Assembly (NCBI GenBank): GCA_002407855.1
Contig: DHPF01000007.1
Coordinates: forward strand, 62,001-126,000
Source: Bacteroidales bacterium UBA5371
GTDB taxonomy: Bacteria > Bacteroidota > Bacteroidia > Bacteroidales > P3
DNA length: 64,000 nucleotides
Direction: 5' to 3'
Every line of letters begins with the position of its first letter. Positions within the stretch are counted from its first letter, which is position 1. The notes under the pieces are model-generated. The model was given only the letters and a program-made list of their open reading frames with translations. It was not told the DNA's origin and made no database searches. Below, in pieces: positions 9,397 through 17,174 of this stretch. The position numbers were made by a program, and so were the translations under genes.

Positions 9397-10680
9397 TTAG
9401 TGCTTGTTTAGATTAATCAGAGTTTTGAAATCTCTTAGGTCTTGCTTGGAAATTAGAAAATCTTTCAGCTTAGTGTTAGTCCATTTCTTAAAATAATAAT
9501 ATTCTACTGCAAAGCTAAGGGTGTATGAGGCTACTGTTGTGAGGGCTGCTCCTATTATCCCGTAGCGTGGAATAAGCACAAGACCCAAAACAATTGTTAT
9601 TGCCAAACTCAAAACAGAAGCTGTAGCACTGATTTTGAAATTTCCCTTAGAGGCAAAATATTGTGTGAATGTTGAACTAATGCTTAGAAGCAGGATACCT
9701 AAGAAGAGGTATTGGATAAGAGGTTTTACTTGGGCAAATTCTTGGCCAAACAAAAGTGTATAGAAACTTGCGGGCAAAAAGCTCAAAACACAAAGGCTTA
9801 CAAAGGTGAATATTAGGTTTAGTTTGGTCATACTTAGGGTTAGTTTGTTTGCATAGTTTTTATCTTGACTATTAGACAAACGAGAATACTGCACTAAGGC
9901 AAGGCTTGTTCCAAACATCAGAACAAATTCTGAAAGACTAATTGAATTGGAAAATACTCCCAAAGCCCCCTTACCTACATAGAAACTTATTAAAAAGAAT
10001 GAAAAACGAGAATTGAGCTGTTGGGCAAGACTTCCTATTTGTTTTACAGCTCCCAATCTAAAAAGCTCCTTAAACATTTCTTTAAATTCTTTCTTTGTTG
10101 GTATGGTTAGATTAAAGTATTCTTCTTTTAGAAGGTAAATTCCATAAATAAAACTTATACTATATCCTAATAGAAGGGCTATAACATATTGATAGGACTT
10201 GGTGAAAGCTCCAAAAAGGGATAGGGATAAAAGAATAAGGAAAAGAATTATTTGAGAAATAAGTTTGAGATTATTGGCTTGGCGTATTTTTTCCTTACCT
10301 ATTAATATAAAGGCATTGATTTCGGTTATGGATGCAAAGAATGTTATTATTAAGAGTTCTATTTGGTGTTTGATGGTTATTTTAGGGAATTGCAACGAGA
10401 GGAAATACCAAATCAAAAATACTAATATCAGTGAGGATATTATCCAAAGAAGTGAAGGGAAAAACAAATGGGAAAATTTATATCTTGGGGTTAGGTATAT
10501 AAGGGTTGAATTGCCAATGAGGGTTGCAAATAAAAGCAATAATACCATATTAAGTAAAAAGAGTGCTTGTTCTCCTTTTCCTATTGCTCCTAAATTCTGA
10601 CTGATTAGAATTATGATTAGAAAGCCTAATAGGGAATAGAGTATTTTGGTGATTAGGGTATGTAGTATTTTTTTTATCAA
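9397..10680 (-). CDS. Wzx-like polysaccharide flippase (MATE-like)
   Basis: The 427-residue protein is almost entirely hydrophobic, with about 12 predicted membrane segments and the PST/MviN-like pattern, including a charged segment around ISKQ near the C-terminus. Such proteins move lipid-linked oligosaccharides across the inner membrane. It stands alone, with no glycosyltransferases alongside, so its substrate cannot be inferred. The family call rests on topology and general composition. Confidence 0.75.
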   Translation of the reverse strand: MIKKILHTLITKILYSLLGFLIIILISQNLGAIGKGEQALFLLNMVLLLLFATLIGNSTLIYLTPRYKFSHLFFPSLLWIISSLILVFLIWYFLSLQFPKITIKHQIELLIITFFASITEINAFILIGKEKIRQANNLKLISQIILFLILLSLSLFGAFTKSYQYVIALLLGYSISFIYGIYLLKEEYFNLTIPTKKEFKEMFKELFRLGAVKQIGSLAQQLNSRFSFFLISFYVGKGALGVFSNSISLSEFVLMFGTSLALVQYSRLSNSQDKNYANKLTLSMTKLNLIFTFVSLCVLSFLPASFYTLLFGQEFAQVKPLIQYLFLGILLLSISSTFTQYFASKGNFKISATASVLSLAITIVLGLVLIPRYGIIGAALTTVASYTLSFAVEYYYFKKWTNTKLKDFLISKQDLRDFKTLINLNKH

Positions 10681-10746
10681 GGGTTGTCTCTTTTTATTTG
10701 CAAAGATAAAATGATATATTTAATTATAAAAATTCTATGAATATAT

Positions 10747-10777
10747 TTTGGTATTATTGATTTTCTCCATATCTTTG
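10747..10777 (+). promoter_or_regulatory. promoter of tRNA-His
   Basis: TTTG (10747-10750), a 19-base spacer and TATCTTTG (10770-10777) match the consensus exactly. The -7 box ends 25 bases before the mature tRNA. Confidence 0.8.
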
Positions 10778-10802
10778 CACCCCGAAACCTAAAAATTTTA
10801 TG

Positions 10803-10876
10803 GTATGCGTAGCTCAGTTGGTTAGAGTAGCGGATTGTGGTTCCGTTGGTCGTGGGTTCGAATCCCATCGCGTACC
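10803..10876 (+). tRNA. tRNA-His (GUG)
   Basis: The cloverleaf folds with acceptor GTATGCG paired with CGCGTAC, anticodon loop TTGTGGT (anticodon GTG) and T loop TTCGAAT. G at 10802 (the -1 position) faces discriminator C at 10876, as expected for tRNA-His. CCA is only partly present in the genome (CCCA overlaps the 3' end). Confidence 0.95.
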
Positions 10877-10897
10877 CAAAGGTTATTAATAATGTAT

Positions 10898-10937
10898 GAG
10901 ACTTTATTCTTTTTCAGGATAAGGTCTCTTTTGTTTT
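10898..10937 (+). terminator. intrinsic terminator of tRNA-His
   Basis: A stem of about 12 pairs (GAGAC with GTCTC closing it, with some G:T pairs) spans 10898-10928 and is followed by TTTTGTTTT. The tail touches the stop codon of the convergent kdsD gene. Confidence 0.75.
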
Positions 10938-11964
10938 AAATAATTCCTTCTCTTATTAAGTCGTGTAGGTGAACAACGCCTACATATTCTTTATTATCGT
11001 TTACAACTAATAGTTGGGTTATATGGTTTTCTTTCATAAGGTTTAATGCTTTGGCAGCAAACTCATGTTCATTTATTGTTTTAGGATTAGATGTCATTAT
11101 ATCTTTAGCTGTTTGGCTATTGGAGTTAAGGCTTTTGGAAAGCATACGGCGGAGGTCTCCATCGGTAATTATTCCTTCTATATTACCTTTCTCCGAAACA
11201 ACTGCAACACATCCCAATCGTTTAGAGGTCATTTCTATTATTGTTTGCGATAAAGATTCATTTAACCTAACTTGTGGCTTTTCGTTATTTGGATATAGAT
11301 TAGATACTTTTAAATAAAGTCTTTTTCCTAAGGCTCCACCTGGGTGATATTTGGCAAAATCTTGTGAAGTAAAGCCTTTACATTCTAACAGACATACCGC
11401 CAAAGCATCGCCCATAACCAATTGTGCAGTGGTTGAAGAAGTGGGAGCAAGGTTATTTGGGCAGGCTTCTTTATCTACATATACATTCAATAAATAGTCG
11501 GCTTGTTTGGCTAAGGTCGATTGCTTATCTCCTACTATTGCAATAAGTTTATTGCCTAAGTTTTTTATAAGAGGAACTAAGACTTTTATTTCAGGAGTGT
11601 TCCCGCTTTTAGAAAGGCATATTATTATATCTTCTGGTTGTATAATTCCAAGGTCGCCATGTATTGCATCGGCGGCATGCATAAAGATTGCAGGAGTTCC
11701 TGTGGAATTGAAGGTTGAAACAATTTTAGTTGCTATATTTGCACTCTTGCCTATTCCTGTAACAATTACCCTTCCTTTACTGTAAAAAATCTGTTGAACT
11801 GCCTCAATAAAGTCTTCATTAATATAATTCTTCAAATTTTCTATTGCCAGATATTCCTTTGTAATAGTTTGTATTGCAATGTCTTTAATTTCTTCTTCTG
11901 TTTTCACGTCTAAAAAATATTTATCTATTTTGTTTTTATATTGAAAAAAGCAGTAATTTAGCAT
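10936..11964 (-). CDS. kdsD: arabinose-5-phosphate isomerase (KpsF/GutQ type)
   Basis: It interconverts ribulose-5-phosphate and arabinose-5-phosphate, the first step to Kdo for LPS. The 342-residue protein has an N-terminal SIS domain (about 50-185, with TGIGKSANIA and LSKSGNTPE) and two C-terminal CBS repeats (about 220-340, HLHDLI near the end). The ATG at 11964 gives about 19 residues more than usual; a GTG at 11907 before KTEEEI is an alternative start. A TACTTTTG -7-like element at 11997-12004 on the minus strand would fit either. It sits divergent from recQ. Confidence 0.92.
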   Translation of the reverse strand: MLNYCFFQYKNKIDKYFLDVKTEEEIKDIAIQTITKEYLAIENLKNYINEDFIEAVQQIFYSKGRVIVTGIGKSANIATKIVSTFNSTGTPAIFMHAADAIHGDLGIIQPEDIIICLSKSGNTPEIKVLVPLIKNLGNKLIAIVGDKQSTLAKQADYLLNVYVDKEACPNNLAPTSSTTAQLVMGDALAVCLLECKGFTSQDFAKYHPGGALGKRLYLKVSNLYPNNEKPQVRLNESLSQTIIEMTSKRLGCVAVVSEKGNIEGIITDGDLRRMLSKSLNSNSQTAKDIMTSNPKTINEHEFAAKALNLMKENHITQLLVVNDNKEYVGVVHLHDLIREGII

Positions 11965-12043
11965 TATGAAAGTATAAATTGCTCCTTTTGTTGCGACAAA
12001 AGTACATAATATATTTTGAAAAGATTAAAATGAAAGCATAAAA

Positions 12044-14257
12044 ATGGGTCAAAAGAAAATAAAAACAACCAATGTTGATTTACACAGCGAACTAAAACGG
12101 ATATTTGGTTTTGACAAATTTAAGGGTCGTCAAGAAGAGGTTATAAATAGTCTTCTTGGAGGCAACGATACCTTTGTTATTATGCCAACTGGTGGGGGTA
12201 AGTCTTTGTGTTATCAACTTCCTGCCCTAATACTTCCGGGCTGTGCCATTATTGTCTCCCCATTGATATCTTTAATGAAGAATCAGGTTGATGCAATTCG
12301 TGGGTTTGGTTCTATGCATGGTGTTGCACATTTTCTCAACTCTTCATTATCAAAAGCAGAGGTTAAGGAAGTTAAAGACGATTTGAAAAATGGAGTTACC
12401 AAACTGCTTTATGTTGCCCCTGAGAGTTTGAATAAGGAAGAGAATGCAGAGTTTTTAAGAGATATAGATATTTCGTTTTATGCCATTGATGAGGCTCATT
12501 GTATTTCAGAGTGGGGACATGATTTCCGTCCTGAATACAGAAGGATGAAACCAATTATTGATGCAATTGGTCAAAATGTTCCAATAATTGCATTAACAGC
12601 TACTGCAACTCCAAAAGTTCAGCAAGATATTATGAAAAATCTTGAAATTAGTGATGCTAATGTCTTTATATCTTCTTTTAATCGTCCTAATCTTTATTAT
12701 GAAATCCGCCCAAAACCTAAGAAGGATGTTGATATGAATCGTGAAATTATCCGATTTATAAAAGAAAATCCTAATAAATCAGGTATTATATATTGTTTGA
12801 GCAGAAAGATGGTTGAGGAATTGGCAGAAACCTTAGTCTTAAATGGAGTTAGAGCCTTACCATATCATGCAGGACTTGATGCTGCAACAAGGGCAGAGAA
12901 CCAAGACAAGTTCATAATGGAAGAGGTTGAAATCATTGTTGCAACTATTGCTTTTGGAATGGGTATAGATAAGCCTGATGTAAGATTTGTTATCCATTAC
13001 GATATGCCAAAGAGCTTAGAGGGCTATTATCAAGAAACCGGTCGTGGAGGAAGAGATGATGGTGAAGGCAAATGTATTGCTTTTTATTCTGAACACGATA
13101 TTGTAAAGTTTGAGAAATTCCTAAACGATAAGCCTGTTGCAGAGCGTGAAGTTGCATTGCAACTAATGGATGAAACAATATCTTATGCCGAAAGCTCTGT
13201 TTGTAGAAGGATTAACTTGCTACATTATTTTGGAGAAGAGTATCCTCATACCAATTGTGGTTCTTGTGATAATTGTTTAAATCCTAAGCCAAGGGTTGAT
13301 GCAACAGAAGATATAGAAATTGTTTTAGAAACAATTTTAGATGTAAAGGAAATCTTAAAATCAATTGATATAGCAAATATTCTCACAGGAGTAAGCACTG
13401 CTCAAACCAAAGCTTTCAAAAATATTGACAATTGGGCAATCGGTTCTGAAAAGAAGTTTATTTATTGGAAAGCTGTTATTCGTCAGGCCTTAATTGAAGG
13501 GCTATTGATAAAAGAAATAGAAAACTATGGAGTATTGAAACTCACTCAGGAAGGCTTCCGTTTCTTAAAGAAATCCTATACTATTCTTGTTCCAGAAGAC
13601 CACGATTATACCAACGAAGATGAAGATTTAGACCCAACCATTATCTCTGGCTCCGATTCAGGAGGAGTGGATAAGGTTCTTTTCAGCGTTTTGAAAGATA
13701 TACGTAAGAAAATAGCAACTAAGGAAAACCTCCCTCCTTATGTAATATTTGAAGATAGATCTTTGGAAGATATGACTATTCAATACCCTATAAATATGGA
13801 AGAGATGTCTCAAATTATAGGAGTAGGTGTTAGTAAGGCTCAGAAATATGGCGAATCCTTTGTTGAGATAATAAAGAAATATGTTGAAGAAAATGAAATA
13901 GAACGTCCACAAGACTTAGTTGTTAAAAGCGTTATAAATAAATCAGGTCTTAAAGTATATATAATAAAAAGTATTGACAAGAAGCTCCCTTTGGAAGATA
14001 TTGCTATGGCTAAAAACTTGACCATTGACGAATTGCTTACAGAAATAGAAAGTATTATTGCATCAGGAACCAAGCTAAACATACAATATCATATTAACGA
14101 AAATGTTGATGAATATCATCAGGAAGAAATTCTTGAATTGTTAAGAGAGTCGGAATACGATGATATTAGCGAAATTCTTGAAGAACTTGGCGAAGAAGAA
14201 TACACCGAAGAAGAGGTTAGGCTGATGAGGATATACTTCTTATCTAAATTTGGGTAA
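12044..14257 (+). CDS. recQ: ATP-dependent DNA helicase RecQ
   Basis: A 3'-5' DNA helicase of recombination and fork repair. The 737-residue protein shows Walker A (GGGKS, 50-54), DEAH (149-152), the helicase C domain with QETGRGGRD, an RQC zinc-binding region (CRRINLLHYF, then CGSCDNC) and a C-terminal HRDC domain (about 540-615). The tail beyond the HRDC (about 625-737) is acidic and helical, as in Bacteroidetes RecQ. aroB begins 3 bases after its stop, so the two are probably one transcript. Confidence 0.96.
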   Translation: MGQKKIKTTNVDLHSELKRIFGFDKFKGRQEEVINSLLGGNDTFVIMPTGGGKSLCYQLPALILPGCAIIVSPLISLMKNQVDAIRGFGSMHGVAHFLNSSLSKAEVKEVKDDLKNGVTKLLYVAPESLNKEENAEFLRDIDISFYAIDEAHCISEWGHDFRPEYRRMKPIIDAIGQNVPIIALTATATPKVQQDIMKNLEISDANVFISSFNRPNLYYEIRPKPKKDVDMNREIIRFIKENPNKSGIIYCLSRKMVEELAETLVLNGVRALPYHAGLDAATRAENQDKFIMEEVEIIVATIAFGMGIDKPDVRFVIHYDMPKSLEGYYQETGRGGRDDGEGKCIAFYSEHDIVKFEKFLNDKPVAEREVALQLMDETISYAESSVCRRINLLHYFGEEYPHTNCGSCDNCLNPKPRVDATEDIEIVLETILDVKEILKSIDIANILTGVSTAQTKAFKNIDNWAIGSEKKFIYWKAVIRQALIEGLLIKEIENYGVLKLTQEGFRFLKKSYTILVPEDHDYTNEDEDLDPTIISGSDSGGVDKVLFSVLKDIRKKIATKENLPPYVIFEDRSLEDMTIQYPINMEEMSQIIGVGVSKAQKYGESFVEIIKKYVEENEIERPQDLVVKSVINKSGLKVYIIKSIDKKLPLEDIAMAKNLTIDELLTEIESIIASGTKLNIQYHINENVDEYHQEEILELLRESEYDDISEILEELGEEEYTEEEVRLMRIYFLSKFG

Positions 14258-14260
14258 TAA

Positions 14261-15310
14261 ATGAATAGCACCTCATCTTTCTCTAAAAACAATTTATTGT
14301 TGCTTAATAGCTATCTTGCAACTAAACCCAATTCCAAACGATTTATATTAGTTGATGAAAATACTTTTAAGCATTGTCTTCCTATTTTAATTGATAACGT
14401 TGAACAACTCTATGGAGCAGAAATACTGGAAGTTGAACAAGGAGAGAAGAGCAAACAACTGACCATTGTAGAGAACCTCTGTGGTGCAATGATAGAATCA
14501 TCAGCGGATAAAGATAGCATTTTAGTATCCTTAGGAGGAGGAGTTATCAGTGATTTGGGAGGATTTGTAGCTTCTGTTTTCAAAAGAGGAATTTCTCATA
14601 TTGCCATTCCAACAACTCTTTTGGCAATGATAGATGCTTCCATTGGAGCAAAAACAGGAATTAATATTGGAGAAGTTAAAAACCAAGTTGGAACATTTAA
14701 CACAAATAGTCAAACGTTCTTTCATCTTGAATTTCTTAATACCCTATCAAAACGTCAGGTTCTAAACGGAGCAGCCGAAATGTTTAAGATAGCACTCGTT
14801 TCAGATGAGAAGCTATGGGACACAATGAAACAAGGCAAACCTTGGAACAATAAAAAGCAAGGCTTTGACTCTAAGCTAATAGAAAAATGTATTAAGCTAA
14901 AAGAAGATATTGTTATGCAAGATCCATTGGAACAAGGTAAGAGGAAGATACTTAATTTTGGACATAGCCTTGCACATGCCTTTGAAAGCATAGCCTTGCA
15001 GAAAGACTCAGACCTTTTGCATGGAGAAGCGGTTGTTTCTGGAATTTACTATGCTATTAAATTATCTAACAAAAAGCTTTCTTTCCCTCAAAGTAAAGCA
15101 ACGGAGATTTGTGAGTATCTTAAAAAGAATTACCATATAATAGATATTCAAAAAGATATTGACTTAGTCATTAATTATCTTTATGCCGACAAAAAGAATA
15201 TTAATAATGAATTTAGATTTATTCTTTTGGAAGACATTGCAAAACCCATTATTAATTACACCATAAGCAAAGAAGACCTATTAAGTCTAAGACTTACTGA
15301 CAATCATTAA
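14261..15310 (+). CDS. aroB: 3-dehydroquinate synthase
   Basis: It converts DAHP to 3-dehydroquinate in the shikimate pathway. The 349-residue protein carries the NAD-binding SLGGGVISDLGGF segment, PTTLLAMIDASIGAKTGIN and the metal-ligand motifs NFGHSLAHAFE and LLHGEAV, with length typical of the family. It follows recQ with 3 bases between. No other shikimate gene is in the window. Confidence 0.96.
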   Translation: MNSTSSFSKNNLLLLNSYLATKPNSKRFILVDENTFKHCLPILIDNVEQLYGAEILEVEQGEKSKQLTIVENLCGAMIESSADKDSILVSLGGGVISDLGGFVASVFKRGISHIAIPTTLLAMIDASIGAKTGINIGEVKNQVGTFNTNSQTFFHLEFLNTLSKRQVLNGAAEMFKIALVSDEKLWDTMKQGKPWNNKKQGFDSKLIEKCIKLKEDIVMQDPLEQGKRKILNFGHSLAHAFESIALQKDSDLLHGEAVVSGIYYAIKLSNKKLSFPQSKATEICEYLKKNYHIIDIQKDIDLVINYLYADKKNINNEFRFILLEDIAKPIINYTISKEDLLSLRLTDNH

Positions 15311-15542
15311 AGCTTTTGCATCAAAAGAAAAATATCCGCAATTTTAGTAGTAAAAAAACTCCTTGAAATAACCAAAAAATCAAGAGTTAAGAGTAAAATT
15401 TTTAGAGATGGTTTTTTAAGGTTCTTCATAAGGGTATTATTATCTATTATTTTTATGCCTTAAAGATAGATAATATAACGATTATAGACAAATCTCATCA
15501 TTACTTTTGACTATTAAGCCAAGTTTTATTAAAATAAAGTTA
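15311..15542. other. intergenic region with a weak hairpin
   Basis: No coding frame of note. A 9-bp stem (15439-15447 with 15466-15474, ATTATCTAT/ATAGATAAT) with an 18-base loop is the only structure seen, and it lacks a T-tract. The AGAATCAA repeat is absent. Confidence 0.3.
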
Positions 15543-15572
15543 TTGTAGATTGATTTAATTATTATATATTTG
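15543..15572 (+). promoter_or_regulatory. promoter of the T9SS-secreted protein gene
   Basis: TTG (15543-15545), 19 bases and TATATTTG (15565-15572) match the Bacteroidetes consensus. The -7 box ends 27 bases before the ATG at 15600. Confidence 0.75.
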
Positions 15573-15599
15573 CAAGTTGAATATTAAATCTTAATTACA

Positions 15600-16547
15600 A
15601 TGAAAAAAATAATATTATCTCTAATAGCAGTGTTTTTTGCATTATCAATCAATGCTCAAAACCAATTCCTAAATCCAAGTTTTGAAAATTGGACAGGAGC
15701 AAAACCAAATAATTGGAACACCTTAACAGCTCCAATGATTGGAAATTTAAGTGATGTATCTAAATCCACAGAAGCTAATTTAGGAAATGCGGCCGTAAAG
15801 ATAGGAGCAAAACCTTTGCCTGCAAGCATTGCTTCAATGCTTGGCATTGCTCAAATGACTGTTCCTGGACTTTTGACAAATGCTGATATAGACTTAACAG
15901 GTTTAATGAGTGCAATGTCTTCAGGAAACTTAGAGTTTTCAGAACAACTTATCTTAGATTTTTTCTCAAATGGAGTTGTTTTGACAGAAAAACCCGAATC
16001 TGTTAATGGATATTTTAGCTGGAACCCAATTAATGTTGAAAAAGAATATTTCTCTATAATTACATTCGTAATAAGTAATGCATCGGGAACAAGAGAATTG
16101 ATAGGGATGGGTAATTATGGAGGCCAACCAAATTCTCTTAAAGCTACATATACTTCTTTTGAATCACCAATTATGTATTTCAACGAACAAATTCTTCCAA
16201 CAGAACTTATCACCCTTGCTTTAACTGGCTCATCAGATTCTAATGCAACAAGCTTTGGTTATTTACTCTTAGACGATATGTCAATTACTTCTCAAATTGG
16301 AATAAAAGAAATCTCCAAATCCAATAATAATCTATTAATTTACCCGAATCCAACAACAAATGGAGAGTTTAAACTAAACACCAAATCAAAGGTTGAAGTA
16401 AGCGTTTATAACCAATTGGGACAAGAAGTAATTGCCCCTTTAACCTACACTCCTAATCAATCTTTAAAAGTGAAAGAAAGAGGCGTGTACTTTGTTAGGA
16501 TAAAAGATAATAATGGATTCAAGACTCAAAAACTTATTGTCAAATAA
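15600..16547 (+). CDS. secreted protein with type IX sorting domain
   Basis: The 315-residue protein has a signal peptide (about 1-19, ending INAQ), a middle region opening with FLNPSFENW (a jelly-roll-like start, as in carbohydrate-binding modules) and a C-terminal type A T9SS sorting domain (about 235-315) with IYPNPT, VSVYNQLGQ and GVYFVRI. Type IX secretion would carry it across the outer membrane and attach it or release it. Its own function is not recognised. It has its own promoter, and the genes after it (LptE) are unrelated. Confidence 0.88.
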   Translation: MKKIILSLIAVFFALSINAQNQFLNPSFENWTGAKPNNWNTLTAPMIGNLSDVSKSTEANLGNAAVKIGAKPLPASIASMLGIAQMTVPGLLTNADIDLTGLMSAMSSGNLEFSEQLILDFFSNGVVLTEKPESVNGYFSWNPINVEKEYFSIITFVISNASGTRELIGMGNYGGQPNSLKATYTSFESPIMYFNEQILPTELITLALTGSSDSNATSFGYLLLDDMSITSQIGIKEISKSNNNLLIYPNPTTNGEFKLNTKSKVEVSVYNQLGQEVIAPLTYTPNQSLKVKERGVYFVRIKDNNGFKTQKLIVK

Positions 16548-16555
16548 GGTTTATT

Positions 16556-16618
16556 TATCTTTTGATTCTAATTTCTTATCTTTTGACTTTAATTTCTTAT
16601 GTTTAGATTAAATTGAAA
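16556..16618. repeat. 21-bp array, AGAATCAA family on the opposite strand (3 units)
   Basis: Units at 16556-16576, 16577-16597 and a degenerate one at 16598-16618. The first two start TATCTTTTGA, the reverse complement of the TCAAAAGATA half. The third unit runs across the TTG start codon of the next gene at 16613. Confidence 0.75.
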
Positions 16619-17113
16619 AAGTCTTTTTACCTTATTCTAATAACTTTTATGTTTAGTTCTTGTGTTGGGGGATATTCTTTCACAGGAGCTTCTATATCTG
16701 CTGATACAACAACATTTAGCGTTGATCAATTTATCAATAGGGCAAGTATTGTTCAACCTATGCTTGCCCCAGAACTAACCCTTGCCTTAATAAATAAAGT
16801 AAATTCTGGAACAAATCTCAAATCAGTTAATGATGATGCCGATGTAAGTTTCAAAGGAACAATTATAACTTATACAATTATGCCTGTATCAATACAGGGA
16901 GACGATATGGCAGCCAAAAATCGCTTGACAATATCAGTAAAAGTAACTTGCATAAACCAGAAAGATAAGAAAAAGAATTTTGAACAAGTTTTCTCCCGGT
17001 TCAAAGACTATGATAGTTCGCTTTCTTTGACAGATGTTGAGGAAGCTCTTATAAAACAAATCAATGAAGAATTAGTAGAGGATATTTTCAATAAAGCATT
17101 TGTTAATTGGTAA
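16613..17113 (+). CDS. LptE-family LPS-assembly lipoprotein
   Basis: LptE plugs the LptD barrel and helps LPS insertion. This 166-residue protein has a lipoprotein signal with C17 (FSSC), the GYSFTGASI start of the Bacteroidetes LptE domain and a C-terminal helix ending IFNKAFVNW. The start is TTG at 16613; no upstream ATG in frame gives a signal peptide. It lies 61 bases before the DUF2723 gene on the same strand. Its barrel partner would be the protein at 2742-5318. Confidence 0.85.
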   Translation: MKKSFYLILITFMFSSCVGGYSFTGASISADTTTFSVDQFINRASIVQPMLAPELTLALINKVNSGTNLKSVNDDADVSFKGTIITYTIMPVSIQGDDMAAKNRLTISVKVTCINQKDKKKNFEQVFSRFKDYDSSLSLTDVEEALIKQINEELVEDIFNKAFVNW

Positions 17114-17174
17114 AGCAATACTTTATGATTATCATAACTACTAAAAATCTTATTACCATAATTTAGAGCAGAGA

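Noticed and set aside
10677..10868. Minus-strand open frame over the tRNA-His gene
   Set aside because: It is antisense to a complete tRNA, a common annotation artefact.
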